Shown piece by piece: positions 26,119-35,457 of a stretch of DNA of 64,000 nt. Made by a program: the position numbers and the translations under genes. The stretch comes from Paraherbaspirillum soli (GTDB taxonomy: Bacteria; Pseudomonadota; Gammaproteobacteria; Burkholderiales; Burkholderiaceae_D): assembly GCF_042654985.1 (NCBI RefSeq), contig NZ_JBHSMT010000012.1, positions 124,001 through 188,000 of the forward strand, written 5' to 3'. Positions within the stretch are counted from its first letter, which is position 1. Each line of letters opens with the position of its first letter. The notes beneath the pieces are model-generated. The model was given only the letters and a program-made list of their open reading frames with translations, made no database searches and was not told where the DNA came from.

Positions 26119-27579
26119 TTACAAGCCGGTATGGGCGGCGATGAAAGCCTTGACCTGCGACACATCGGCCGCCATCACTTCAAACCGCTGCGGCAGCGCT
26201 TCGATATTTTCAAAGCCGGCCGGCCGTTCGGCATCGCGCCCCAGCGCTTCGCGTATGGTTTCGTTGAACTTGGCAGGCAATGCGGTTTCCAGCACGATCA
26301 TCGGCACCCCGGGGGTCAAATTCTCGCGGGCTACCTTGATGCCGTCGGCGGTGTGCGTATCAATGGTGATACCGTAGCGGGCCTGTACATCGCGGATGGT
26401 ATCGACTCTATCCTGGTGCGTCGAGCGGCCGGACTGGAAGCCGAATCGTCCGATGTCGGCGAACTCATGACCGTCGCTGCCGCTGTTGCCCGACAGGTCA
26501 AAACCGCCTTGCGTTTCGACCTGCTGGAACAAGGCCCGCACCCGGTCGCTGTCCCGGCCCAGCAAATCGTGGATGAAACGTTCGAAATTGGAAGCCTTGC
26601 TGATATCCATGCTGGGGCTGCTGGTGTGATATGTCTCGGCCGAATTGCGCACGCGATAAATGCCGGTGCGGAAAAATTCGTCGAGTACGTCGTTTTCGTT
26701 GGTAGCTACAACCAGCTTGTCAATCGGCAGGCCCATCATGCGGGCGATGTGGCCGGCGCAGATATTGCCGAAATTGCCGGACGGGACGGTGAACGACACC
26801 TTTTGATCGCTGCTGGTGGTAGCACTCAAGTAGCCGCGGAAGTAATACACCACTTGCGCCACCACGCGCGCCCAATTGATCGAATTGACGGTGCCGATTT
26901 TTTGAGCCGCTTTAAAGTCGTGGTCGTTGGAAACCGCTTTGACCATGTCCTGGCAATCGTCGAACACGCCTTCCACCGCCAGGTTAAAAATGTTCGGGTC
27001 TTGCAGACTGAACATCTGCGCGGTCTGGAACGCGCTCATTTTCTTATGCGGCGACAACATGAACACCCGAATGCCTTTTTTGCCGCGCATCGCATACTCG
27101 GCAGCGCTGCCGGTATCGCCGGAGGTCGCGCCAAAGATATTCAACTCGGCATCCTTCTTGGCCAAGGTGTACTCGAACAGATTGCCGAGCAATTGCATCG
27201 CCATGTCCTTGAACGCCAAGGTCGGACCATTCGACAATGCTTGCAGCACCAGCTTGCTGCCGTCTTTTTCTTCCAGTACGCGCAACGGCGTAATTTGGCT
27301 GGCGTCCTCGCCGGCGCGGACATTCCGGTAAACCTCGGCACTATATGTTTTATGCGCCAACGCCTTCAGGTCAGCGGCCGGGATATCCGTCGCAAATTTC
27401 TGCAACACTTCAAACGCCAGGTCGGCGTAGGACAGCGTACGCCAATGATCCAGTTCGGCCCCGCTCACTTGCGGATATTCGGCAGGCAGGTACAGGCCGC
27501 CATCCGGCGCCAAGCCGCCCAGCAGAATTTCGGAAAAAGATTGTGCCGCCGAGCGACCACGGGTGGAAACGTATTGCAT
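26119..27579 (-). CDS. thrC: Threonine synthase
   Basis: 486 residues, the longer bacterial class. This PLP enzyme converts O-phosphohomoserine to threonine. N-terminus MQYVSTRG is typical; the PLP lysine lies in LAFKDMAMQLLGN, and NIFGATSGDTGSAAEYAMRGKKG and VPSGNFGNICAGHIA form the phosphate-binding loops. In many betaproteobacteria hom is directly upstream; here the 368 bases before thrC hold no gene. It is the first gene of a leftward run that continues into moeA, moaD, moaE, clpB and rraA. Confidence 0.95.
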   Translation of the reverse strand: MQYVSTRGRSAAQSFSEILLGGLAPDGGLYLPAEYPQVSGAELDHWRTLSYADLAFEVLQKFATDIPAADLKALAHKTYSAEVYRNVRAGEDASQITPLRVLEEKDGSKLVLQALSNGPTLAFKDMAMQLLGNLFEYTLAKKDAELNIFGATSGDTGSAAEYAMRGKKGIRVFMLSPHKKMSAFQTAQMFSLQDPNIFNLAVEGVFDDCQDMVKAVSNDHDFKAAQKIGTVNSINWARVVAQVVYYFRGYLSATTSSDQKVSFTVPSGNFGNICAGHIARMMGLPIDKLVVATNENDVLDEFFRTGIYRVRNSAETYHTSSPSMDISKASNFERFIHDLLGRDSDRVRALFQQVETQGGFDLSGNSGSDGHEFADIGRFGFQSGRSTHQDRVDTIRDVQARYGITIDTHTADGIKVARENLTPGVPMIVLETALPAKFNETIREALGRDAERPAGFENIEALPQRFEVMAADVSQVKAFIAAHTGL

Positions 27580-27947
27580 AGAATTGGATGGTTTTTATTG
27601 CGCTGCAAATGCAGCAACTGGTGTATCGGATAGCTGGATTAGCGTTGAACTGGGTTGCGTTGAGTCGATTGCCATTATAGCTGCCGGTGCGGCGACGCCG
27701 ACATTTTTGGCCGCCGGCACAAATGTACTATAAGCACGGCGCCATCGCTATCGACGCGCAAGCCACAGAGTTTCCGCAGGGCTAATTCAACAGCTGCAAA
27801 TCCATTCGAATCCGCTTTAGAGTCTTATTGCCCCGCTGATATAATAGCGAACATATTTTGGGTATATAGCCAAACCAAGAACCCTCATGGACCAGGCAGG
27901 AACCCACTGTCAACTTACCACCATCCGTTTCAGAATATTTAATTGTC
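27580..27947. promoter_or_regulatory. Divergent gap between thrC and gmk with a candidate gmk promoter
   Basis: No gene is seen in these 368 bases. On the rightward strand a perfect TATAAT at 27840-27845, preceded by TG, is a good -10 for gmk and would give a leader of about 100 bases; the -35 is poor (TTAGAG-like). No clear signal for thrC is visible. Confidence 0.45.
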
Positions 27948-28646
27948 ATGACCCCCTCAAATCCGCCGTCATCCCCATCCGATCTACTGAACAGCTCGGC
28001 GATGCCCGATGAGCACCCGAGTTCCGGCAGCTTGTTCATGGTGGTAGCACCTTCCGGCGCCGGCAAGTCGACGCTTGTCAATGCGTTGCTGGCACAAGAA
28101 CCGGCGATAAAGCTGTCGATTTCCTACACAACTCGACCACCGCGTCCCGGCGAACAGAATGGCCGCGAATACCACTTCACGTCAGTCGAGGATTTCCGCG
28201 CACGTCACAAACAAGGCGAATTCCTGGAATGGGCTGAAGTGCACACCAATTATTACGGCACCTCGCGACTGGCAATTGCCGAACAAATCCAATCCGGCAC
28301 CGATGTATTGCTGGAAATCGATTGGCAAGGCGCGCAGCAAGTAAAGAAACAATTTCCGCACGCGGTCGGCATTTTCATCCTTCCACCATCTATTGCCGCA
28401 CTGGAAGAACGACTGAAAAAACGCGGTCAAGATGAACCTCAGGTTATTACCCACAGGATTCTTGCGGCAGGCGGCGAAATCGCACACGCTCCCGAGTTTG
28501 AATATGTTATTATTAATCAAGAGTTTGCGTCTGCTTTATCGGAGTTAACGGCTATCGTCAAAGCGACTCGTTGCCGCTTCACGCAACAGGCAGTACGCAA
28601 CGCATCTTTATTTGCCCAATTGGGCATCCATGCCAACTTAAGTTAA
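27948..28646 (+). CDS. gmk: Guanylate kinase
   Basis: 232 residues. It phosphorylates GMP to GDP with ATP. The P-loop is VAPSGAGKSTLV near residue 35; the GMP-binding region has SYTTRPPRPGEQNGREYHF and FLEWAEVH; the DVLLEIDWQGAQQVK block is also intact. The N-terminal extension of about 28 residues, rich in Ser and Pro, exceeds the core enzyme, and a second ATG exists at 28002, but neither has a good ribosome site. It leads the block gmk-rpoZ-spoT. Confidence 0.95.
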   Translation: MTPSNPPSSPSDLLNSSAMPDEHPSSGSLFMVVAPSGAGKSTLVNALLAQEPAIKLSISYTTRPPRPGEQNGREYHFTSVEDFRARHKQGEFLEWAEVHTNYYGTSRLAIAEQIQSGTDVLLEIDWQGAQQVKKQFPHAVGIFILPPSIAALEERLKKRGQDEPQVITHRILAAGGEIAHAPEFEYVIINQEFASALSELTAIVKATRCRFTQQAVRNASLFAQLGIHANLS

Positions 28647-28689
28647 CACGCAAGTTAAGACTAAGCTGTCACAGATTTCTGGAGAATAT

Positions 28690-28893
28690 ATGGCCCGCAT
28701 TACCATCGAAGATTGCTTGAAACAGATCCCTAACCGCTTTCAATTGACGCTAGCAGCGACTTATCGCGCACGCCAATTGTTGCAAGGTCACACAGCAAAA
28801 GTAGAAGCAAAAGATAAACCAACCGTTGTTGCGCTGCGCGAAATCGCCGCCGGCAAAGTCGGCATAGAAATGCTGAAAAAGGTACCTGGTTAA
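28690..28893 (+). CDS. rpoZ: RNA polymerase omega subunit
   Basis: 67 residues beginning MARITIEDCLKQIPNRFQL, the classic omega start. It binds the C-terminal part of beta-prime, helps assembly, and forms part of a ppGpp site, fitting its place between gmk and spoT. GGAG precedes the ATG by about seven bases. Confidence 0.96.
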   Translation: MARITIEDCLKQIPNRFQLTLAATYRARQLLQGHTAKVEAKDKPTVVALREIAAGKVGIEMLKKVPG

Positions 28894-28926
28894 TCTTTCA
28901 CATCATGCGGCTGATAGCGACCCAGT

Positions 28927-31206
28927 ATGAACCTGACTTCTCCAGATTCAAGCCTGTCATCAGCCGCAACCACAAAAAAGCGCGCGGCATCCTCTCGCTC
29001 AGCCAGTAAAACCGCCAATACCTCGCCAATACCTGATCAGCTAACGTCTAAAAATAGCGTTGCGTCGATCACTCACCTAACTACCAAACTAGCCGAATAC
29101 CTGACCTCTGCAGAGCTGAAGAAGGTCAAGGAAGCATATCGCTTTTCGGACGAAATGCATCTGGGCCAGATGCGAAAGTCAGGCGAGCCGTACATTTCCC
29201 ATCCGATTGCCGTGGCTGAAATCTGTGCCGACTGGAAGCTGGACGCACAGGCAATCATGGCAGCGCTGCTGCACGACGTAATGGAAGATCAGGACGTCAA
29301 GAAAGATGAGCTGATCGAGCGTTTCGGCGCGCAGGTGGCGACATTGGTGGATGGCCTGTCCAAGCTGGATAAAATCGAGTTCCAGAGCCAGATTGAAGCG
29401 CAGGCGGAAAATTTCCGCAAAATGCTGCTGGCGATGGCGCGCGATGTCCGCGTGATCCTGGTCAAGCTGGCCGATCGCTTGCACAACATGCGCACGCTGG
29501 GCGTGATGGCTCCGGAAAAAAAACGCCGCATTGCCCGCGAGACGATGGAAGTCTATGTGCCGATCGCGCATCGACTCGGCCTCAACAACATCTACCGAGA
29601 ACTGCAAGAACTGGCGTTCTCACATTTGTATCCGCTGCGCCACCGAACCCTGATGAAGGCGGTCAAGGCCGCACGCGGCAACCGCCGCGAGGTGGTCAGC
29701 AAGATTCTCGAATCGGTCAGCACAACACTGGCGGCGACTGGCATCAACGCACAAATCGAAGGCCGCGAAAAAAGCCTGTTCGGCATCTACCGCAAGATGC
29801 ACAGCAAACATCTGTCGTTTTCACAAGTGCTGGATGTTTACGGTTTTCGGATCGTAGTCGACACTTTTGCCAACTGCTACCTTGCGCTCGGCACTCTGCA
29901 TGCGCTGTACAAGCCGATGCCGGGCAAGTTCAAGGATTACATCGCAATACCAAAATTGAATGGCTACCAGTCGCTACATACGACACTGATCGGTCCTTAC
30001 GGCACGCCGGTCGAATTTCAGATCCGCACCCAGGACATGCACCGCGTGGCCGAGTCAGGCGTTGCCGCACACTGGCTTTACAAGGATGACGAAGGCAATC
30101 TGAGCGACTTGCAACAGCGCACCCACGCCTGGCTGCAATCGCTGCTCGACATCCAAAAACAAACAGGCGATTCGGCCGAGTTTCTGGAGCACGTCAAGGT
30201 CGACCTATTCCCCGATTCGGTCTATGTATTCACGCCGAAATCAAAAATCATTGCATTACCCCGCGGCGCAACTGCGCTTGATTTCGCGTACACCATTCAC
30301 ACCGATGTCGGCGATCAAACCATCGCCGCCAAAATCAATCACGAGTCGGCCCCCCTGCGCACGGAATTACACAATGGCGATATCGTCGAAATCATCACTT
30401 CGACCAGTTCGCGCCCGAGTCCCAACTGGCTCAGCTTTGTCCGTACCGGCAAAGCCCGTTCGGCGATCCGCCATCATCTGCGCACCATCAACTTGAATGA
30501 ATCGGTTGATCTCGGCAAGCGGCTATTGTCACAGGCATTGGCCACGCTCAACCTCAATCCGGTATTGGCCCAGATAGTCGTCGATCGCCTGCTCAATGAG
30601 TCCAGCGCCAAATCGCTGGATGAAATCTATGCTGACATCGGCGTCGGCAAACGCATGGCCGCACTGGTAGCGCGACACATCATGGGCCTGATCGAGAATG
30701 AATCCTTATCGGTACCGCTGCTGGACATGGAAGGCATTGCGATTCCGAACAAGCCGGATCCGGTGGTGATCTATGGCAGCGAAGGTGTGTCCGTACAGCT
30801 TTCACCCTGCTGCCTGCCGATCCCCGGCGACCACATCACGGGTCAACTGAAACGCGATCAGGGCCTGGTGGTCCACGCTGAAGATTGCAACATAGCCAAG
30901 CGCCAACGCAATAAAGAGCCGGATCGCTGGATCGAAGTGCAATGGGGCGAAGAATTGAACCGCCGTTTCGACTGCCGGATCAAGGTACTGGTTTATAACG
31001 ACAAGGGCATTCTGGCGCGTGTTGCCGCCGAAATCGGCGATTCCGATGCCAACATCATCTACGTCAATATGGATGACGACAAGGATCAAATGATGACCCA
31101 ATTGATCTTCACCATTCAAGTTGAAGATCGCGTCCATCTTGCGCGATTGTTACGCAATGTTCGCCGCATCCGTGGCGTAACACGGATTTTGCGAGACCGA
31201 AGTTGA
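28927..31206 (+). CDS. spoT: Bifunctional (p)ppGpp synthetase/hydrolase, SpoT/Rel type
   Basis: 759 residues. An N-terminal Ser/Thr-rich tail of about 50 residues precedes the HD hydrolase domain; its HD pair lies in ALLHDVMED near residue 117, and the EKKRRIARETMEVYVPIAHRLG stretch is conserved. The synthetase domain has YGFRIVVDTF, KDYIAIPKLNGYQSLHT and VEFQIRT. The TGS domain (VYVFTPKSKIIALPRGATALDFAY, given in part) is near residue 440 and a C-terminal ACT domain lies at about 680-755. With the HD motif intact it should both make and degrade the alarmone. Thirty-three bases separate it from rpoZ. Confidence 0.94.
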   Translation: MNLTSPDSSLSSAATTKKRAASSRSASKTANTSPIPDQLTSKNSVASITHLTTKLAEYLTSAELKKVKEAYRFSDEMHLGQMRKSGEPYISHPIAVAEICADWKLDAQAIMAALLHDVMEDQDVKKDELIERFGAQVATLVDGLSKLDKIEFQSQIEAQAENFRKMLLAMARDVRVILVKLADRLHNMRTLGVMAPEKKRRIARETMEVYVPIAHRLGLNNIYRELQELAFSHLYPLRHRTLMKAVKAARGNRREVVSKILESVSTTLAATGINAQIEGREKSLFGIYRKMHSKHLSFSQVLDVYGFRIVVDTFANCYLALGTLHALYKPMPGKFKDYIAIPKLNGYQSLHTTLIGPYGTPVEFQIRTQDMHRVAESGVAAHWLYKDDEGNLSDLQQRTHAWLQSLLDIQKQTGDSAEFLEHVKVDLFPDSVYVFTPKSKIIALPRGATALDFAYTIHTDVGDQTIAAKINHESAPLRTELHNGDIVEIITSTSSRPSPNWLSFVRTGKARSAIRHHLRTINLNESVDLGKRLLSQALATLNLNPVLAQIVVDRLLNESSAKSLDEIYADIGVGKRMAALVARHIMGLIENESLSVPLLDMEGIAIPNKPDPVVIYGSEGVSVQLSPCCLPIPGDHITGQLKRDQGLVVHAEDCNIAKRQRNKEPDRWIEVQWGEELNRRFDCRIKVLVYNDKGILARVAAEIGDSDANIIYVNMDDDKDQMMTQLIFTIQVEDRVHLARLLRNVRRIRGVTRILRDRS

Positions 31207-31301
31207 ACACCGCCGCATCATTCATCGAGAAGCGAAGCCGATAAATAAAATCTGGTATTGTTGCCTCGGATATTACCCCGCTTAACCACAAGGAGACTCT
31301 T

Positions 31302-31520
31302 ATGGATTTGGTAGAAAAATTCGACGCTAAAGGCGCTTCAGGGACTGGGTATCATGTGGAGGGATACCAGAACCCCATAGACGCATCAACGTTAAGCGAT
31401 GCCACTAGCCCGCTACCGGGGGAAAAGATTTACCGACTGTTAGACGGACGTCCATTAAAGCCAATCTCGGATAAGAAATTTGTCATTATCCAGACAGGGG
31501 AAGAGATCCACAGGATATAA
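31302..31520 (+). CDS. Small uncharacterised protein with strong expression signals
   Basis: 72 residues, family not recognised. A near-perfect AAGGAG lies eight bases before the ATG and an intrinsic terminator follows 10 bases after the stop, so it looks like a well-expressed single gene. The protein is acidic to neutral, without cysteine or membrane segment, and contains the short LPGEKIYRLLDGRPLKPI region. No function can be assigned. Confidence 0.7.
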   Translation: MDLVEKFDAKGASGTGYHVEGYQNPIDASTLSDATSPLPGEKIYRLLDGRPLKPISDKKFVIIQTGEEIHRI

Positions 31521-31529
31521 CCAGACACA

Positions 31530-31566
31530 AAAAAAGCCCGCGACCATCAGGAAGCGGGCTTTTTTA
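31530..31566 (+). terminator. Intrinsic terminator after the small gene
   Basis: Arms AAAGCCCGC and GCGGGCTTT with an 11-base loop, an upstream A-run and six downstream Ts. It may work in both directions, since the next gene converges on it. Confidence 0.85.
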
Positions 31567-31602
31567 TTGCCGACAGTATTTCAACAAATGTCTTGCGCTG
31601 GT

Positions 31603-32010
31603 TTAGGCTGCGCCAAGAAGGTCGCTTGCGTTAAGGATGGCATAGACAATCTCCGGATTCTTTTCGAGACACCGGCGGACGGCTGCAGGAATGGACTGCC
31701 GCGTCTTCCTGCACAGCCCCGGACGCTCCACAAGCTGGATGTTGAGGCCGCGCACGGTACGCACTTCGCGACTGCCTGGATTAATCTGAAGAACAATACC
31801 CAGTTGTGCCTGCATGCGTACTTCGATGTGCTTCAAATCAGCATAGCTTGAAATATTCTCGATGCGCGTAATGAGTTTTTTCTCATCCGCCATCGTCAAC
31901 CTCAGTATCCGAAGATCGCCGCCAGGGTCATTCAATAAACCGTCCCGATCACAGGTGCAAGCACCCGGTGGGCACTCCTTGCGAATCGGAAAGGGAATTG
32001 ATTGGGACAT
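31603..32010 (-). CDS. Conserved hypothetical protein with N-terminal cysteine cluster
   Basis: 135 residues from ATG 32010; a GTG nine bases upstream is an alternative. Near the N-terminus KECPPGACTCDRDGLL has three closely spaced cysteines that could bind a metal or cluster. The middle is helical (ADEKKLITRIENISSYADL) and the end has CRKTRQSIPAAVRRCLEKNPE. I recognise the pattern as conserved in related betaproteobacteria but know no function. Confidence 0.65.
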   Translation of the reverse strand: MSQSIPFPIRKECPPGACTCDRDGLLNDPGGDLRILRLTMADEKKLITRIENISSYADLKHIEVRMQAQLGIVLQINPGSREVRTVRGLNIQLVERPGLCRKTRQSIPAAVRRCLEKNPEIVYAILNASDLLGAA

Positions 32011-32072
32011 ATGGATCACATTGCAGATAAATTATCGTAACGCGAGGAGAATCTGACACCGCCCTCGCAACA

Positions 32073-32417
32073 TCACACTTTTTTGACGAACTCCGATTTC
32101 AAGCTCATGGCCCCAAAGCCATCAATTTTACAGTCGATATCATGGTCGCCATCAACCAAGCGAATATTCTTGACCTTGGTCCCCATTTTGACGACTCCGC
32201 CAGAACCTTTCAATTTCAAGTCCTTGATCACGGTGACTGTATCGCCGTCCTGCAATACATTGCCAGCGGAGTCGCGGTAGATCTTGATGCCATCCGCGGC
32301 CGACTCGACGGCAGCGTGCACTGGCCATTCATGGGCGCACTCGGGGCAGATGTACAGGCCGCCGTCTTCGTACGTAAATTCAGAATTGCATTTGGGGCAT
32401 GCTGGTAGAGCGCTCAT
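32073..32417 (-). CDS. yjdM: Zinc-ribbon protein YjdM (formerly PhnA)
   Basis: 114 residues from ATG 32417 with AAGGATG upstream; the longer upstream frame is not needed. The N-terminal zinc ribbon has CPKCNSEFTYEDGGLYICPECAHEW, quoted here as the paired CPKC and CPEC, and the rest (DGDTVTVIKDLKLKGSG, KVKNIRLVDGDHDIDCKIDG) follows E. coli YjdM closely. Despite its old name it is not phosphonoacetate hydrolase; its function is unknown. Confidence 0.9.
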   Translation of the reverse strand: MSALPACPKCNSEFTYEDGGLYICPECAHEWPVHAAVESAADGIKIYRDSAGNVLQDGDTVTVIKDLKLKGSGGVVKMGTKVKNIRLVDGDHDIDCKIDGFGAMSLKSEFVKKV

Positions 32418-32571
32418 GATGTCATCCTTCCGGGTAAGGCAAAAATCGTAAAAAGGAAGGCAGTATACTGCTTGCCGATGACATTCCTGTTTCTTTCTGA
32501 TTATTGACGAGCGCTTTTGACAGTCCTGCCTTATCGCGCAAATCAGGGCAGTTGCGAGAATTGCCGGGCAT

Positions 32572-33477
32572 TCAACTGATGGCTTGAGGGTCCTCGACGC
32601 GCGCTTTCGGTTTCCACAATGACCAGCCAAGATTCATCCCGGCGGCCGCGATCAGAATGGCGGCCGCGCCGACCAACTGGGCCGGATGCAGCCGATGGCC
32701 GAAGGCCAGGAAATCTACCGTGATCGCGACAATCGGGTAGATGAAGGATAGCGATCCGGTCAGGTGCGTCGGCAGTTTTTGAATCGCGCCATAAAGCAGG
32801 ATATACACCAGTCCGGTATGCACAACGCCGACCGCAACCAGCGCGCCCCACGTTTTCATATCAACAGGAAAGTCCGACAGATGCGCAAAAGGCGCGAGCA
32901 TCACGACCCCGACGCAGACCTGGATCAAGGCAATCAGATGCGGCGGCGTGTCGGCGAGCTTTTTAGTAATGATGGCTGCGATGGCATAGAAAAAAGCCGC
33001 ACCGAGCGCCATCATGGCGCCTGAAAAATAGTCCATACCGATATATTCGACATCAGGTTTCACCTGCACGATCAAGAGCATGCCGGCAAAGGCAATCGCC
33101 AGCCACGTCAGCTTCGTCATCGTCAACCGTTCCCGGAAAAACAGCGCGCCAAGGACCACCAGCATGAAGGGCTGGGTGTTGTAGAGCGCCGTGGCGATCG
33201 AGATTGAGACCCGGGAGAATGCGTTAAACAGCAGCAGCCAGTTGACGACAATGGCCACGCCGCCGAGCGCCGCGAGGCCCAGCATGCGCAAAGAGAAGAC
33301 TCCGCGCAGCAGCCCCAGCGCGGCACAGACAATGAGCAGCGTTATCGCGCCGAACACGCAGCGCCAGAACACCACGTCCATCACGGGCTGGCCCGAGAAC
33401 ACGACAAACCAGCCTATCGTTCCCGAAATCACCATGGCGGCGGCCATCTCGACCGTCCCGCGTACCTTATTGTCCAT
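32572..33477 (-). CDS. DMT-superfamily (EamA) exporter
   Basis: 301 residues from ATG 33477 with a G-rich site upstream. Ten hydrophobic segments in two EamA repeats of five; the first has WFVVFSGQPVMDVVFWR, the second GAMMALGAAFFYAIAAII. These carriers usually export amino acids or other metabolites. It is divergent from an Lrp/AsnC gene, the common arrangement for an amino-acid exporter under its own Lrp-type regulator. Confidence 0.85.
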   Translation of the reverse strand: MDNKVRGTVEMAAAMVISGTIGWFVVFSGQPVMDVVFWRCVFGAITLLIVCAALGLLRGVFSLRMLGLAALGGVAIVVNWLLLFNAFSRVSISIATALYNTQPFMLVVLGALFFRERLTMTKLTWLAIAFAGMLLIVQVKPDVEYIGMDYFSGAMMALGAAFFYAIAAIITKKLADTPPHLIALIQVCVGVVMLAPFAHLSDFPVDMKTWGALVAVGVVHTGLVYILLYGAIQKLPTHLTGSLSFIYPIVAITVDFLAFGHRLHPAQLVGAAAILIAAAGMNLGWSLWKPKARVEDPQAIS

Positions 33478-33610
33478 CAATACCCCCGGAGAATTGTCTG
33501 GGGCTGATAATCTCACGTTGCAATGTCTCTTTCCATAATTTATAGAAGGATATTTTTCGCAAATGCCTTATTATATAAGGCAATTTTGCTTATTTTCGAG
33601 GAAATGACAA

Positions 33611-34054
33611 ATGTTGAACAATATCGACCAACGCATCCTTGAGGTACTGCTGAAGGACTCGCGAATTTCGCTGAAAGAGCTGGCGCAGCAAGTCGGCCTT
33701 TCCTCGCCAAGCATTTCGGAGCGGCTACACCGCCTTGAGGAACGCGGCGTCATCCGTGCCTTCAGCATTGAGATCGACCCGCAAGCTCTCGGCTACCAGT
33801 TGCAGGCGATCGTTCGCATCCGGCCTTTACCCGGCAAACTACACATCGTCCAGAAGTTGATCGAGGAAACTCCCGAGTTCTGCGAGTGCGACAAGGTGAC
33901 TGGAGATGATTGCTTTATCGTTCGACTATTCGTCCGGTCGATCGAACAGCTCGACCAGATCATCGATCGCATTGCCGACAAAGCCGAGACCAGCACCGCG
34001 ATCGTCAAGGCGCAACCGATCAAGAGACGTCCGCCGCCGTTTGGAATTGCGTAG
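33611..34054 (+). CDS. Lrp/AsnC-family regulator
   Basis: 147 residues. An N-terminal helix-turn-helix (DQRILEVLLKDSRISLKELAQ, quoted in part, then GLSSPSISERLHRLEERGVI) is followed by the RAM effector domain (IRPLPGKLHIVQKLIEETPE, then KVTGDDCFIVRLFVRSIEQ). GAGG lies nine bases before the ATG. Its position facing the DMT exporter suggests it controls that gene in response to an amino acid. Confidence 0.9.
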   Translation: MLNNIDQRILEVLLKDSRISLKELAQQVGLSSPSISERLHRLEERGVIRAFSIEIDPQALGYQLQAIVRIRPLPGKLHIVQKLIEETPEFCECDKVTGDDCFIVRLFVRSIEQLDQIIDRIADKAETSTAIVKAQPIKRRPPPFGIA

Positions 34055-34225
34055 GCGATCGAGTGTCGCCTCGAACCGATTTCAACCGGTCAAATCCACC
34101 ATTATGCGGACGAGCCACACCAACCAGAGCTGCCACAGCCCAAGCACGGATTTATGCGCCGGAAATAGCTTGCCACGATTGGACGCGAACCTACGCGCTG
34201 CTCAGGAAAACCCAACCACGCCGCG

Positions 34226-35254
34226 CTACGATTTGATGACTCTCTTAGCCGCCAATAAATACAAGGACGACGGCTGCCGCTGGTATTCGCGCCAACAGGT
34301 GAAAGTCATCTTGATGACATGATCGTCGTCGGATGCAATCGCCAACTGCAATAATTCGGGCCAAGCGACCTGCTCACCTGCCGCTACCGGATCGACCGGC
34401 AACGCAAGTTCATCGGCGGCAACAGGCGGCGCACCAATCGACACATAGGCGGCGCAAAGTGCTGCCCAGACATCCGGCAACAGACGCTGCGCCAAAGTCC
34501 CGGGAATATGCGCGAATACCTGCCGCGTTGCAAACAGCCCCGTCACCATATGCATGACCGTGAAGCTGTTTGTTTTCCAATACAGGGCCAACGCAGCGTG
34601 CGCCATCTCATCAAGCAATCCAGCATGCTCCGGCGGCGCAAGAAGGTGCGCACCAAACAAGGGCTCGCTCGCCACGGCGCGTAATCGCGAGGAAATCAAG
34701 TCATCGCTAAAAACTGCGCCATTCAGCGCATTCGACAATGCGGCCCACCCCTCATGCACCGAAGCCGCCCGGCGGCGCTCGACCGATTGCATATTGATAG
34801 GCAGATTTCTGCTGACCAGCGCTGCCAGCCCGGCGGCAATTTCACCCGAATGCTCTGCCTCCAACCCGTATCCGAGCCGGATCAGCGCATGAAAAGCGCC
34901 GCTGGCCGGTGCAAACGGCACCCGCCCCAGCACCTGCGCGACGACCGCATTCGCCCCCGACCTGACAATCCAGTGTGCAAAGTACGCACGCAACGCCCCG
35001 AACGCCGCAGCGTTGCCGGTCATTTCCGTCCAATTCTGTGCATCGACCCGCATCGTGATCTCAGGCGCCGGCAGACCGAATCGCCGCACCCACATGTCGA
35101 AAAACGCCTGCAAGCGCTCCGGTCCCGCCCCCATGCCGGCAAGCGCGCACAGCGCCATTGGACAGTGGTTGGTCGTGCCTTTGCCTTCCACGTCGAGCTG
35201 CGCATTCGAGTCAAGCAACTGGCGCAGCGCCTCATCGTAAGGTGATTTGTTCAT
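34226..35254 (-). CDS. Questin oxidase-like protein (DUF4243)
   Basis: 342 residues from ATG 35254. The opening (MNKSPYDEALRQLLD, then GTTNHCPMALCALAGMG) is that of the questin oxidase-like family, which includes fungal Baeyer-Villiger type enzymes of anthraquinone metabolism; bacterial members are uncharacterised. The protein is helical and rich in Ala, with HMVTGLFATRQV near residue 235 typical of the family. The reading frame continues upstream without a stop to 35461, encoding a membrane-like segment (LPWLTFFTIGGLPATIW) but without an ATG, so a TTG start at 35416 is possible. The substrate is unknown. Confidence 0.72.
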   Translation of the reverse strand: MNKSPYDEALRQLLDSNAQLDVEGKGTTNHCPMALCALAGMGAGPERLQAFFDMWVRRFGLPAPEITMRVDAQNWTEMTGNAAAFGALRAYFAHWIVRSGANAVVAQVLGRVPFAPASGAFHALIRLGYGLEAEHSGEIAAGLAALVSRNLPINMQSVERRRAASVHEGWAALSNALNGAVFSDDLISSRLRAVASEPLFGAHLLAPPEHAGLLDEMAHAALALYWKTNSFTVMHMVTGLFATRQVFAHIPGTLAQRLLPDVWAALCAAYVSIGAPPVAADELALPVDPVAAGEQVAWPELLQLAIASDDDHVIKMTFTCWREYQRQPSSLYLLAAKRVIKS

Positions 35255-35457
35255 GACATTTTCCCGAGTGCGGGTTTGGTTAGAGAGCTCGATGGTGCGT
35301 TGAGCAAGCGCCTTCTCGATCTTCCTGTCGGTCTGGTACTGGCTCAACGCGTACACCGCCCAGATGGTCGCGGGAAGCCCGCCAATGGTGAAGAACGTCA
35401 GCCACGGCAGAATCAAGAAATCAATAAGCGCATTTTTCTCTCGTCGTCGTTGGCTGG

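Noticed and set aside
26080..27633. 517-codon open frame opposite thrC
   Set aside because: Antisense shadow of threonine synthase with no recognisable domain.
34055..34225. Possible element between the Lrp gene and the questin oxidase-like gene
   Set aside because: Only a short imperfect hairpin (AGGCGATC / GTCGCCT) without a T-run; too weak for a terminator or repeat call.
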